64,000 bases of DNA. Origin: Styela clava (taxonomy: Eukaryota > Chordata > Ascidiacea > Stolidobranchia > Styelidae). Location: contig NC_135251.1 in the NCBI RefSeq assembly GCF_964204865.1, positions 20,584,001-20,648,000 on the forward strand, given 5' to 3'. Of this stretch, positions 11,669 through 25,870 are shown piece after piece. Under the pieces are notes generated by a model. That model saw only the letters and a program-made list of their open reading frames with translations. It did not search any database and was not told where the DNA came from. Made by a program: the position numbers and the translations under genes. Each line of letters opens with the position of its first letter. Position 1 is the stretch's first letter.

Positions 11669-14600
11669 TTTGCTTGTAAAAAGTTTTTATATAGATTTCT
11701 AGATATCTGTAACAATACAATAATTCATGTAAATGATGAAGGCGTCGAATTCACCTTTACTATCTACTGATTAAATTGAACATTCATTTTTTTGATACCC
11801 AACGCCAAATTGGTTTCAATATTTTATTTACGAGACAGAAAGAATATAAATGAAGGCAAAATCTGTTAAAATCAATGACTATACTCTTCAGAAAGCTGGA
11901 AAAAATGCAACTAAATAAAACTACATTGCTGAACACGGCAAAATAAATTAACCTTTTATCTTAAATAAGCTGTCCATACCACTGCAAAAAGGAACCGGAA
12001 TACTGACTCGCTATAAAGGGAGCATTGCGGAATGCTAGCCGATTATATTACCAGGACGTTGATATATTTATTATAAAAGCATTTTTTCTCGTGTGGCACT
12101 TTTATATCTAATATTTCATATTCAAACTTTTTTAATCACTCTTCTATATATAAATATTGTAACTTTCCTTACATGGATAAAATTTACGATACCTCATATG
12201 CACAACCTTGTTTCATCTACCTTATATTGCACCCTTTTAAACCTGTTGAAATTCCCCGTTGAGAGCTAGACATGAATAGATAGATACTCACACCTCAGTT
12301 TATTTGTGGTAACGAAACTCCGCAGATTGTTGAATTGCACGTTACCTAATTTTAGATAATTTCGGATTTCCGCATTGTGTGTGCGTTCAGACCTCTTCGG
12401 ATTATACACAGTAATTACACAAATTCAATGTGTCTGCCTCGTCTTTTATAATTACGAACTATTTATTGATCGAAAAAATACAATAAATTTTTAACAAACG
12501 ATATAAGTTTCGAAAAAATAAAGTAAATAAATTATGTCAATTACTTATACGTTATTTATCAGCATTGAACGAGCCGTTTTTGACAAGTAATCTTCAAAAT
12601 GTTGCCATTTTATGGCTGATGTGACACCTTAATGTGCAGCTATTTATTTTCTTCCTCAATAAGGTTTCGACATTTTATTTTTATGTTGCCAATTGAGCTC
12701 CCTAGACTATGATATATTTGAGAATCAGGCAATGACGGAATCTACACAAAAATACGTGTCGGAAACACTAGTGTAATCCTATTTTTGTGATAAATTTTAC
12801 GAATTGAAGCGATAGATATTTGTGGGCAGTAATAATTCACCGTCATATCCATCACATTCTTAATTGTCAATTTCAGAACAAACACAGGTCAAATGTCATA
12901 TTTCAATTACAAATGACTATAGAGACCGTTCCAATTTGCAAACTAATTATTATAAATTAAGAACTTTATTTGACATGACATATCATAGAAGTAATGCAAG
13001 TGCTGCAATAAACTACATCAATGTCTTTTTACCAAGTTTAAAAAATGGACACAGGTAAATATAGAACTTGAAATTACTTCAAAACTATAGAAAAAACGTG
13101 CTCAAAAATACGTTCCAAAAATCGGCAAAAGCGAATATTAGACAGAATAAAAAAATGTTATATCTTACATATTCGGTATTTTTTTAATTTATGGATTCTG
13201 AATCAATCTATCGTACTTTTTGATAAAAGTTTTCGGCCACTTATCATCATGCGACGAAACTACAGTTGTGCATGTTAAATTCAATAAATAACTAAAGAAA
13301 TAGCACTTGCTTTTGGGAATCAATGTGGTCGAGCTGCGTAAAGTCTGTAATGTATTTTATGGTTTTAAATTATATTAAAAGTTCATATTTCCTAAACGTA
13401 TGCATAACGTTATACCACCGAGCATCTGTGATCTCACAACACTTAAAATGCTACTGCGTACATTTATATATACATTTATGAAAATTGTCAAATTACAGCA
13501 TCTTTCCTATATTCTGAGTTCTGCAAGTTTTCTTTTGATAATAACGTAACAGTAATTGGTTTAACAATGTGCTACATACGACTATTAAACAATTAAGTCC
13601 AACAGCTACATTTCCTTATTCAAGATAAATATACACAAATACGAAAATCGAAATAATTCAAATGCACCACATATCGGTTTATTTTTACATTGATTCGGAA
13701 AAACCGCAAACACAATTTAACTAATTCAGTACGATGCGAATGCAATTTTTAAAAGGGAAATTACCTGTAGGTATGTATGCCCATATTTTGTAGTTTCCCG
13801 CAGACTATCACAAGTAAATGGTCACTGATTACACTCCTACGACAAGTATATAAAGAGTCATGTGAAATAACCTTAAATTAAACCGGTACAGCTTTTTTGG
13901 ATGAAATTAGAAACCTCGACAAGAGGTTTCTAAAAATATTTATCTGGCAATATTGGCGTCTACCATACAATTTTTTTGACAAGGAAAGCGTGAGAGCGTA
14001 AGATTTGCGTCGTGCGTAAAAGTTCATATTTCCGCTTGAAAGTTTGTGTCATTGGAAGACGTATTTTTCAAGTATGGTTTGAGAAAATACATAGATATTG
14101 CGCGGCAAATACGGTCAGGTTATAATTGCAGTCATTTTCTCAAAACAGCAACCACGCTGTGTCGGCCAACTGACCGGACAGCTGGGCATCGGAAGCGCAG
14201 AGAGTTCTGATTACTTTGCGCCGACGTGATATTCAAGCACAACAAAATGGAAGCGACCAGTTGACCTCAGCAACGTCACAAATCATCGGGGACATATCCG
14301 GTTACTCAAGTGAAAATTGATGGACTCCATTAAATTCTCACTTCTCCGAAACGATGCTTCAAATTGCCAGTGAAACTTAGTTATGATACAGATTCTTTAT
14401 CACGTATTGTTCCCGTTTGGTAACCAGACTGTTGCGCACGGTATGATTGAATTTTGTTTCACAATACCTAAAAGTGATAACCTTACTACATATTTTTTGT
14501 GAAATTGGAAAATTGGAACTAGTCTGCTATATCTATAAATTTTATACTGCTGTGCTTTTTCGTCTATTTTTTCAAACGATGATCAAACTTTAAAGCAAAG

Positions 14601-14763
14601 ACAAACGATATTTATAAGTAATAAAAACAGCATATTTGAGAATGTACTTCATTACAATCTATTCGTCTCATTAAAGCAGCTGATTTGCTTCATAGATATC
14701 TCAAATTTGTATGGATTTGTTCTTATCTTGAATCCTATATAGTTGAATTTTCGGTACTTTTCT
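11669..14763. other. Upstream of receptor; nothing recognised
   Basis: This block is upstream of the minus-strand receptor, so its left part should hold that gene's promoter and 5' UTR, but no clear TATA box or initiator could be assigned. A short hairpin with a 10-bp stem (TAGAAACCTC) and 5-base loop lies at 13911-13935. No exon or transposon end was recognised. Confidence 0.4.
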
Positions 14764-14853
14764 AAGTATGCGCACCAAGATGTCGCACAACCTGAACCCT
14801 AACCTGGTACACAACTTCAGTACAGGATGTGCGCCATCTTGGTGCGCATACTT
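14764..14853. mobile_element. Short MITE, AAGTATGCGCACCAAGATG ends
   Basis: The two ends are perfect inverted copies of a 19-base sequence, AAGTATGCGCACCAAGATG, about 50 bases apart. Related ends occur at 30,646-30,714, 46,385-46,435, 46,577-46,791 and 54,110, so this is a dispersed family of small inverted-repeat elements. No coding capacity. Confidence 0.7.
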
Positions 14854-17800
14854 CAGGATGTCCGAATTTTCTTTTCATCGAAGCTTCTAAACTTATCATA
14901 TAACTTCTAAAAAATACCATCAACTCTACTCACTCTATCCACATTTTCAAATTATATGATAATTCAAATTTCTATTGACAAAATCAATGTTTAATATCCA
15001 TTGGGATTCGCACACAGAATTGATCTCAAAACTATATCATTGTATGGAAAAGTACAACAGCTGTAAATATACATGAAAACTGTAAACACGCAGATGCTAA
15101 ATTAATTTTAAGGTTTTTCTAAATCAGTAAAATAAAACAAATTACCGTACATTATATCGTGAGGGCATGATGGTTCGAATATTAATCATAAAATTCGTAA
15201 ATCACAGGAAATTTTCGAGTAAATTTCTTTTTTTTAAATGACATAGCGATAAACTATACCAACCTAGTGTAGGTCTAAGTGTAACACCTAAACCGAATTA
15301 AAATATATAAATAGTTCAAACTCGAAACATATTTAACTGCCAATTAGTCATGGCGTTCAGGTTTATGCGATTAATGGGAAAATCCAATGAAATTATTGAT
15401 ACTTTCTGTTATTTTTACCCTATAATGAACATTACCAGACACTACTATGTTTGCTTGAATTGTTTAACATAACAATAACTTGCGTCAACAAATTTAGAAA
15501 GTCCCTTGGCTAAATATTTCCAATTTTAAATTAAGATAAACTCATATGTGTCACGTTATATATCTATTTCCGAAGCATAAACATTTTGTACCTATACGTG
15601 CATTGGTGCCATATTAGAGAGATGGTATCACATCTCGAATTTTTGATATGATTTTTATTATCTAAAATTAAAATAAATCAAGTTGTGACTACGTCCATTG
15701 CCTAAGTTCTGAATTAATAGTTGACTCTGAAATCATTGAATATATATCACAAAATTAAATGTAAATTCTATCAAATAACCAAAAGAGATAGTGCGTGTTA
15801 TGTTCAAATTGTATATGACATCACAAATAATGCTTTCAAGTCGTTTTAAACACAGACATGTCCCTGTATGACTGTTTCTAAAAATGATCTCGTTTATTGT
15901 ACCAAAGAAGATCAACCCATTGATAATGATTGTCATCACTGGCATTATTAATCAGAAAAATATGAATGGGAAATAGTGATGTCATAATGATTTCCGTGGC
16001 CACGTGACTCAGCAAAGGTGACCGTTGTTAAATCGTCACTCACGTGTAAAATTTGGGTTCGTGAACGTTCTAGTCAGACAAACGGAACATGATTCATTAG
16101 TTTGCAAGAAGGTTATAAATAGTTAACTTGAAATTAATCGTTTTTTTTTATCAACGGTGTACCTTTCTGCTCTCATCCCAATCATGCCCAAGAAAGAAAG
16201 AGTTGGTTAAAATAAAACCGCAATAACCTCAACCAAATGCACGGAAAAGTTGTTCTTTGTCGATCTTAGGACAAACTTTGGTATCTATAGTTCATACTCA
16301 TTAACTCATCATGAAAATTTTTGGCATAGGGCAATCGTCGAATAAAATGCCGAAAACATTTACACATGATCTGATACGGGGTTGACCGGGTGAGGCAGTT
16401 TCTTCAACAAACGATGCATGAAAAGTCAGGTCGTAAAATATCAGGGACCGTATGAATATCAGGGACCGTATGACCTTAGTTAAACCGGTATTCCGTCTAC
16501 AATTTAGAATTCCAAATGTACAAGCCCAATCGGGAGCGGTACCACAAAAATATCTTTGAATCCCTGAAGGATATATATATATACCGGTACTTCTAGAGTT
16601 AGACTATTTCGGTCAAGTAAATAGTCTCATTAATTTTGGGTAACGAGTATGGACTATTGAAATAAATATGTATATTTTATTGATCCTATTCCGAGCCCAA
16701 ATACGACGTAAAATACCGACTTATAAGTTAGGACTTTGCGTTAAACTATCCGCGAACTGTACGAAATTATTTTCATTAAAAATTGGTAGCCGGCATTTCA
16801 GACTGAAAAGGGTCAGCCAATGACTGACAATGATATGCAGTCTCTTTCACGTCTTTCAAAATCACGAATGGATAGTCGAGTGAAGTTGATGAATTGTTAA
16901 AATGAATTGGCTGTCGTCTTTTCATTTTCTGATCAGAAAGTGTCAGACTGATGTTTCTTAAATATTGGCAATACGTGAGGAGAAAACGTGGAGGCTAATT
17001 TGCATGTATAGATTTCAGCTACCCGATGAATATGATGTACTTGACAAATGATCAAGCATTGTCCAGCTATAAGATTTATTAATCCTTCATTATCTCCGCG
17101 CCAAAGATCGATTCAATAAGTTGCAACTTTTAAAAAAATATTCGAAATTTTGGGAATTTTTCATCGGATGTTATGGAAACGTAAAGTACTGACCTGAATT
17201 ATTTAATTAATTACATATTGTCTCCAATATCCGTTGGAAGAGAAAGTAAATTTTCTATACGGCATTTATTAATTATGAAAGGTTTCTAGACGCTGGAAAA
17301 TTATGATGCTGTGTATTGAATATTATTACTAACAATACGTTCCTTCGCTAGCTAAAAAGATGAGCCCAATGTACGCTGTTTGCAACTTATCACTAATAAA
17401 ATTTCGATTCCTTCTTTATATCATTTGTAGTCGCAAAACGAGGATTGTCAATGGGACGCTCGAAAATCGATTTGAGGGACAAATCACTGGCGATCTAGGT
17501 CTAGTTCCAACCAATAGTTAACTTCGTCTCATGTTTTAGGCTCATCTGAGTATGGGGTCAAAAACAATATTTCAATAAAATATATAAAAACAAAAACTCT
17601 AATATTCAATAAATATTTTATAATATTGCCGTTTGTAATAATGAACTAAGTAGTGCCTCACTACTGATCTCTCTCTTTCTCGCTCTTTCTCTGAGCAGTA
17701 TACATTGCTGTTTATATCAATTTTTATTCTACAGACTTGAAATCAAAATTCAAGCGCACAGTCTACTGGAATGTCATTCATTTCTCATCTCATTAGCATA

Positions 17801-19470
17801 ACAGTAGTGTTCTGTTCGCAAAATTCGTTGTTTTTGTTTTCTAAAGAAAATTTTACATACAACATTTATACAACTGAAAATATACATTTATATATCTGAA
17901 CCGTGGCTAACATTATTGGAGTACCTTTGTTATTATAAATCAAATTAATTTCTCATTAACAGCTCCGAGCGTTGAATTCTTAAATCAAATTAAGAATTCA
18001 TTACTTTACTCTATAAACGCAATCACGTTTTGAAAATCAGCGTTTATCATTTATATATTTATAAAATCATTGACATTCAAGAAGCTATTATTTTTCCTTA
18101 TCTTCCCTAATTTTTTCCAAATTTCCATACTAATTATTTTAATTTTATTTTTCTTATATGAAACCTAATTGAACTCCACTGCTCCAATGTTATTTACCTA
18201 AGCCTTTTTATCAACATATCGACGTTTAACCATGCTTTACTATCACATTCATACCATCTGTGTTGCTTCATTACGGTAGAATGGATAAGCAACTGCGTTA
18301 TTACTGGTTACACTTCAGTTATTATTCATCAAATTTTGCCATCACTGGCGTCAACTAACTCACCCACCAATCACAATAATTCTGATTCATTCGAAGAGCA
18401 TTGGCTTTCCAAAATGTGTTTCGTTGTCATTTTCACCAGAAGGCAAATTAGTCACTCAAATCGAGACAGTATATTCTAAAAATGTTCTGGAATATTTTTA
18501 AAAAAATTTACGTTTTTGTATGCGCTGAACGGATATATTAAAATATAACCAAACATTCTTCACGAGAATCTATTCTTTATTTGCTGTGTCATTACAAATC
18601 ATGCTAGTACTGACATATTCCAATGATAAGTTTTGCATCCAAATCTCGTGTTATCAATCTAACAAGCGTGGTTGTAATAAAATCATTTTCACCCTTTTTA
18701 TAGACTTCATGAGTAAGCGTCCAACACCTCACCTCACGTGGTAATGGCGGGCTTTTCCATTTATTCTCGAGAGAATAATTTAATAGTCTGGATATGCAGA
18801 CAGTCTAAATATTCCAGAAGCCAAATCGATTTTTAATATACGCAATCTGGAATAAAGTATACATTCATTTGAGCGAGTTAAAAACTCATTGGCTTATCAG
18901 TTAACGCTGGTCGTTAATGTCAGTTTTATCTTATTTTGTGGTCACGGAAATGCTATAACAAAAATAAGAAAATTAGAGTATAATAGCATTTGTGAGTAAA
19001 TTTTTAACGACTTTCCAAATCAAGTCACCCACCCATGCTTCGTTCCTTTATTGTTTATATTTAAACTATGATACGTCATTTTTCTGAATACTGGTGAAAT
19101 TGAAAAATATTTTACTATTATGTTGAAAATCCATTTTTATTCTATTATAGAAAAAACTTATTAAACTGTCAGTCACCGCAATCGTTTCACTGTACCACAT
19201 TCTTGCCAGAATAGCGCAGAAATTGAAAAACTCCTTATGTGATTTGTTCATATTTTATGAGATGCTTGAATATAAATTGCTTTTGTGCCAGTATTGTAAA
19301 CAAGGCAGCAAATTTATCTAAATTTAAAAGTATATACACCACGATATCTCAATAAAACAATTGAATATGATTTAACATTTACATAATAGCTTGATGCAAA
19401 TTATTTTGAAAAATATTTTTCGAAATATTTCACATCCGATCAGAATAAGACTGAACAAGGATTCAGTGAT
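14854..19470. other. Non-coding, nothing recognised
   Basis: No gene or transposon could be supported. There is a pyrimidine-rich low-complexity run (TCTCTCTTTCTCGCTC) near 17,670-17,695 and a doubled short phrase ATATCAGGGACCGTATGA at about 16,440-16,475. Open frames are short. Confidence 0.4.
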
Positions 19471-20208
19471 ATGTATATAGAAAGACAGTTCTTACCAATT
19501 CAGCATATTCTATATAATCTCTTAAACTATGCGTTAGATAGTATATGCTTTTTTACAACACATATTCCTAAGTACAGAAATATTTCACCTTATTTTCTTT
19601 CTCGAAGCCACCATGTGAATATTCATATTTTGGACCGATGTTGTATGTTTACCTTTCTTACCAACATCTATCTGTTCATTCTTATTCAATATCAAGATAA
19701 TATTGAAGCAAAGCAAACTATTTTTTGTCTACATTTTCACTCCTTTAACCGTAGAACGTTTACTGCTTTCATATTTGTCACCAAAAATGTCAAAATATCA
19801 AAAATCAAAGGGCTAAGCTACTCCATTTCAACCCAATTTCAGTTTGATTACTGTATTGTGAGTTGCGTAAGACATTTTTTGCTAATAGTCATTAAAATGA
19901 TTTTTAAGTGCTTGAATAAAGCAGGCATTTTTGTCATTGACAATTTTCTCTTTATAAAATTAGCGCTCCATATACTTATTTATAAAAAACGATGTGACAA
20001 TTCATAGGAAATGACAAAACCTGTCACGCCAGTAATGACAGAAATAAATTGGAATTCAGCAAAGCAATTGCTTTCAATTTTTGTTCAATTTCCTCTTCCT
20101 TGGTGGCATTTAGGGTTTGCCAAATTGCTCGAATTACTCTGCAGAAGACGCTACAATACAACCACATTTTATATGAAACGTGGGCCATTTATCATTATCA
20201 GATACTAA
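19471..20208 (+). other. Long open frame with one stop, unrecognised
   Basis: The frame is open for 178 codons from an ATG at 19471, meets TAG at 20005-20007, and continues in the same frame from an ATG at 20011 for another 65 codons. The translation is rich in Ile, Phe and Leu with scattered Cys and has no domain I recognise. For AT-rich DNA this length is above chance expectation. The minus strand at 20,050-20,328 also gives protein-like pieces in two frames (for example RVIRAIWQTLNATKEEEIEQ). The open frame may therefore be the shadow of a decayed minus-strand gene. Confidence 0.2.
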
Positions 20209-20453
20209 CTCACTGTAACGAGCACAATAAAAATCCATTACATTTACTTTGGTCCACTTGAATATTGCCAATAAATTTACTGACCAAACTACTTCCTGAT
20301 TTGACCTAAAATAATCAACATTACGCATTAATTAAATACATGACGCATTGAATGCATCGTATGAATTTTAACAAATAAAATTCGATTTGTGGTAGGACTA
20401 CGCACTCAATGGTTTTCAGGTTTCTTCTATGTTTGGGAAGGTATTATACGATT

Positions 20454-20669
20454 GGGTACTCCCGTAGTGTGTGACCCAGGTTAGGGTTGAGGCATAATTT
20501 TATTCCGATTTTCCTTCTTTTAGTTCTATCACGAGTTCGGGGACTGTCTGTGTTAGCCAAGTGAATATACCCCTTGCCAATAGGTTTCAGTCCCTTTTGA
20601 CCACTTGATGTAAAGTGGGCGAACAAAATTAGTTACCTCCATATTGGTGCACGCACTTCTGGAGCACCC
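20454..20669. mobile_element. MITE with 6-bp target duplication
   Basis: The ends read GGGTACTCCCGTAGTG and GGAGCACCC and are imperfect inverted repeats of about 23 bases. The element is flanked on both sides by ACGATT, a perfect 6-bp duplication. Its interior (CGAGTTCGGGGACTGTCTGT, then a stretch ending TTAGTTACCTCCATATTGG) is shared with copies at about 38,069-38,266 and in part at 54,110-54,250, so it is a dispersed family. Confidence 0.65.
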
Positions 20670-23631
20670 ACGATTGTACTCACAACTGAGGAACATTTAA
20701 AACTGGGGTCACTACTGCCAGAACAAAATAATATAACCTTTGTCCGCAACTGAAATAGAAAAGCTCTCGCGAACAGCTGTATCTGGATTTTACTTGCTTT
20801 ACATTTGACTCATTAGTAAAATGGTGAAAAGATCACTGATCTGAATATTTCCAACAATCAACAATCAATTTTCCATCGTTTACCTCAATAGAATAACTCA
20901 TAACACTCACGCTCACTCTCAACGCTTAAATTCCAAGCACTCTTCATGTGTCATACACGCAGAAAGAAAGGATATGATATTTAATCATATATGGAAAACA
21001 TACGAATTATGGTAATTAACGTGTAACAAACAAATTCTAACTCCTGTACAGACAGAAATGTAAGAATATCAGATTTCGGTTGAGTTCCGACTCAAGTTCC
21101 TGGTAATATAATATCAGACTTCCCTATAAGCTTGACAATTTCAACAAAATGACTTGTTTCATATACATTTGGGTTGATTACTACTATCTACTTCTTCAAC
21201 TTGCAGCCTATCTTTAAACTGATCTAGTATTCAATTAGTGTCTCTCTTACAAAATTATACGCTACATGGCAAGTTAGGAATCTATATTATAGGAAACTGC
21301 ATGCCTGCTACCTACCTACCTACCTCCCTGAATGCCTTCCTTTCAGTTAACTGCTGTATAAATGATGATTTTGTTTACATCATCACGATATATTTATATT
21401 TTGTTACGACAGAAATAAAGCGACATGAAATTGAGCTCAATACATTATATAGTCTGCCACTCGCAATTAGTTCTTAATATTAAGTGGTCTGGCCAAATTA
21501 TTCCAAAATTACATTTAAAAAAAACTAGATAATGTTACTTTGGTTTCGTTGTACGGTAAACTAATAGAATGGCCCAACAAAAATTGTATCACCAAGCATG
21601 AGACAGAGATGTTGATAAGTATCAGGCTTGAAACATTCATTAACCTTCACTTAATGCATGCGCATAAAAAACTGCATAAAAATATATAAACATTGTGATA
21701 ATTGTATAATTTTGAGTTTTTTTTAAGCGTGCAAGTACATATTTCCTCATTTGAATACTAGTTTATCAAAAATGATCGGGTTTTCGTTTATTTATTTTCA
21801 TTTATTCAACAATTATTAAAGTCATTTTGAACCGAACTGATTCATGTATATTTTAATATAATATCAAATTACTGTGATTGTGATTAAATATTATAAAATA
21901 TTCACTAAATATTTCAAACGAAAAGTGATTCGAAGTTTAATTAAACAATGACTGACAAAACTAATATTTTGATTTGCAATCATGACATTTCAATATTACC
22001 ATTAATGCGTTGTAGACGTCAGTGAAGATGACTGACTCATTATTGGAAACCGAATTGGTGGTTCAATCAAAATACATACATTTGCAATCAATTTGTGCGT
22101 TGAAAGCGAACTGAATTGATTTTTCACGATTCTAAATTTCAACAAAGTGATGCGATAAAGCTGAAGGATTGTAACATGAATGGTCTCCGGTATAGCTTCA
22201 CTTTAGCCCCATCTCTGGTAAATCGGAATACGATTGTTGGACCAGCATTTAGTGCGTTTACCTTAGTTAGAGGTTTGCTTGGGCGACAGTACCTTCACAA
22301 ATCAAATTTCTTGAAATTTTGTGAGTACATCCATAAGTACATATCTTATTGTAATCTGTTAATTCATTTCCATTTGTAATAATCATCTAGACATTGCCGA
22401 AAAGCGTTAACTTAGGACATGAAAACCCTGATTCATTCAGCGTTATATAAAAATGAAAAATGTAACGGTATGAAGGCATTTTATTGCATTTATCATTACT
22501 AATTTATTTATCAAAATTTTTGAGTAACTCCGTAATACTTTATTAGCCGCAAAATTTCGCCGTTTTTAGCAAAATTTTGATAAAAAAAATAATATTCCCA
22601 AAAAAACTATCTTAAATGAAAAAGGAAAACAGGTTTGAAGTCACGTCTTGATTTGTAACTATTTGGCATAGAACGATACCTGTGACATCATAAAAAAAGG
22701 AAATGTTCCAATACTTCCAAATCTAAAAGGTCATGTTTCGAATCCGTGACAGACACGATATTTTAGATAATTACCTTTTATATTATATAATATACCGGTA
22801 ATCGAATACAAAATTTTCCACGTGGATATAATTGTAACGAGCAATTAACATGTTCGTGCATTCTAGCAATTGTTTAGTTATTAATATATCTGAATACAGA
22901 AATCATAACACAGAGTACCTGAAATCGACTAAATACATTGAATTCATGTTCAATCATCTTCCAAACATGTCGTAAACGGCATTTTCTTTCCATTTTTACA
23001 TAATTTGAACTGGCAAAGACAAACTAGCAAACGATTTGAAACATCTTCTCATAAAACTCACCTATACACTAAAACAGTTTTGTGCGAATCTAGTAGTTAA
23101 CAAAAAAAATAAGGTTCAAATGTGAAATCAGATATATACTATACTCCTTCTGCTTCTATATAACAACACAACATTGCGGAACATATAATCACTTAGGCTG
23201 AAAACGAACAAGGCCTAAATTTTGCTTTTAACCATATTTTCAAAAACTTTCATCGCACCAATTATATACAAATTGAAAGTCTTGCCAAAACTGACAGAGT
23301 GGCAATTAACTATCGTAATTATAGCATTGACCTAATGATTGCATAGCAGTTCACGATGCTAGTGACAAAAAACAGCGTTGAAATTTGCAATTTTCCACAA
23401 TGGATTCATTATTTCGTACTTAACACTCTGTACAAATGGTATCGCATATGAATAGTACATTGAAAAAATTGTATGTTAAAGACTTTTATTCCCGAACGCA
23501 TAGCGCTTACCATGCAGTAGTAAAATCTTGCCGTGAAAACAAATTTGACCATCGCTTCACTCAAAATATAATACATTAGTATTACAATAGGAAGCACATA
23601 TCAAATCGAAATGATCCGGCAATGACTATGT
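20670..23631. other. Non-coding, nothing recognised
   Basis: No supported gene. A short CTAC tetranucleotide run lies near 21,310. Open frames up to 87 codons lack recognisable motifs or splice context. Confidence 0.4.
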
Positions 23632-23742
23632 CAGTGGTTCCCAAACTTTTAAATATCGTTACCCCCAAATCGAATTGCCAAAGGCTCAGTTACCCCTTAA
23701 TTTGGTGCATAAAGTCACAAAGTCTAATGCTATCACCCATTG

Positions 23743-25600
23743 CAGGGCTTCCCAAACTAGGGGCCGCGGCCCTGGAAGGGGCCGCGAAACGAATTTTAGG
23801 GGCCGCAAAGAGAACACCAAATTTACACAAAGTACCATGTATATTGTACTTTTTCAGACTCTTGATTCAAAATACAATTATTATACAAATAGTGTAAAAC
23901 AAAGATTTCACGATTCCGAGTGAATACATCATTATAATACCGTGTTTTTCCGAAAATAAGACACTGTCTTCAATTTTCTTTCGAAAATAACACTAGGGCT
24001 TATTTTTGGGATAAAGAATAATGAGATTTTTTATTATACAAAATATGAATACCGATTTCCATTTACTTATAAATAGCACGTTTTTATTTAAAATAACTAC
24101 TACGTATAGATTATTAACCATTTAAAAAAGTAGAAAATATTTCTTGCGATCGACTGGGACGCAGTGGTTCTCGAACTTCATCGTATTGTTACGCCCTTCA
24201 AAAATATGCTCAAGTTGCGACCCGTGAAAATACGTATTGATACCTTTTAATAAAAGATCTTTTTCGCAATGAGTTTCATATAAACGAACAAACAAAACTT
24301 AACGACAGTCAGTGAAATCGCAATTAATGGGCCTTGGTAGAAAAGCCTGCTTTATATAAATAATAAATCTCAAAAAAGATAGGAGTGCGCAGCGCTTTTT
24401 GAACCAAGGACAAATAATCTTTATCTACAGAAAACAGAATTTCCAGAATTAAACTTTTCTATTATAGCAAAATCACAGATAAGATCGATTTAATATTTCT
24501 TTTTTCCAGTGAAAGTAGAAGATATGGTTTGTTTGAAAGGTTCACGAATCACGAAATTTTGCGACGTCGTAGCAAAATTAAAACGACGCACTTCCACGAG
24601 ATTGAGTCAAAAAAAAAAGTTGCGCTATCGACTAAGTCTTTTTTAAAAGCGAGCGCTTATATTGAAATCTTTTTTAAAATCCAGGCTTGGTCTTATCCTC
24701 GAGGAAACACGGTAGAATGATCGCGCTTGCATAACAATGCATATTCTGATCGCGAAACCCGATTTACGGTTTGCATAACAATGACGGCTTTAATCTTTGG
24801 GCTAGCGGTTTCCGAAGACGATTTGCTGAGTGCGCCTCGAAAAATATTACACATCATATCTATTCTAAATGTTTTATTGTTTCAAATGACGTGTCATGAA
24901 TCAAAGTCATTTTGCCGTTCTATGTGTTTACTTTCTGTACGTAGGGTCTATTGTTACGTAATATAAGAGATAAACCCTACATGCTGCAATTTCGTATAGG
25001 CTGCAGTTTATTCATTTGCTGAACCAAGTTCATCAAACTTGAGTGATTTCTTTAGCATTTTAAAGAAAACCCAGGCAGAGATAAAAAAAAAAGAAACGTT
25101 AACTTTTTGCCTTTATTCCTCGGGCCTACTGATTAAAAACCTCAAAAGACATTTAGTACATATTAACGATGACAAAATTGTGTTTTGTTTCGAGGCAGAA
25201 TATTTTTCGTGTGAATGCGCCATGAGTTTTTTCCCTGATAATTTGGCGTCGCACAAAATGCTGCCTTATGCTAAGTTTGATCAATAAGAGTGAACAATTC
25301 GAGATAAGGACCATGCCGTCGGTAGCCAGATATCGTAATTCATCATTTCGGCCTGTATAAACATACATTGAGCCTTGCTATGCAGAAAAAAAGCATTCGT
25401 ACCCATTAAAATGAATAATTGAGAAACGTTAATCTGAATAAATATGTGCTTGTTTTTGTTATTGAGTAGACATGTTAAAGTTGAGAATTAGCTGTGCCAA
25501 TAAAACATCAAAAATGCATAATTCGAACTGTTCGGCATTATTTAACGTGGACAAGGGCCGCGAAAAAATTCAATATATTAAAAGAGGGCCGCGAGCCCTG
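23743..25600. mobile_element. Nested hAT-like element
   Basis: The ends are CAGGGCTTCCCAAACTAG and, inverted on the right, CAGGGCTCGCGGCCCTC, with GGGGCCGCG subterminal repeats. It is flanked by acccattg and acctattg (8-bp duplication, one difference). It lies inside the outer element at 23,632-25,870 and itself carries a TA-flanked element at 23,940-24,712. Open frames inside (for example 24,727-24,966 and 25,039-25,287) show no transposase motif that I can recognise, so it is probably non-autonomous or decayed. Confidence 0.8.
23940..24712. mobile_element. Mariner/pogo-like element, innermost of stack
   Basis: The left end is CCGTGTTTTTCCGAAAATAA and the right end is its imperfect inverse over about 23 bases. 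TA dinucleotides flank both ends (23,938-23,939 and 24,713-24,714), as expected for Tc1/mariner/pogo insertion. A CAGTGGTTCTCGAACTTC sequence at about 24,162 resembles yet another hAT start, without a visible matching end. No transposase frame is recognisable. Confidence 0.75.
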
Positions 25601-25870
25601 ACCTATTGCACCTTTCAATTCAATTTCAGAATGTTAAACTTGTGCTCGATTACCATTTCAGCCTTAAATCTGTACAGAGAAGCACTGTTAGTATGTCTCT
25701 ACTATCAGCGCGACTGACTACATTTCGACATAACAACACTCATTGACGAGATGCAGTAGTTTTTCCGCAGATCAGCGGAAAATAAATTGTTACCGTGAAT
25801 ACCTGGATTACTCCCTGAAACTGTCAAATTACCCATTTAGGGGTATTAGTCCCCAGTTTGGGAACCACTG

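Larger units (their letters stand above)
23632..25870. mobile_element. Outer hAT-like element of a nested stack
   Basis: The left end is CAGTGGTTCCCAAACT and the right end is its inverse, AGTTTGGGAACCACTG apart from one base next to it. It is flanked by gactatgt on the left and gactatga on the right, an 8-bp duplication with one difference, as expected for hAT. Most of its 2.2-kb length is a second hAT element inserted at 23,743-25,600. Without that insert it would be about 380 bp, a non-autonomous element. Confidence 0.85.
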
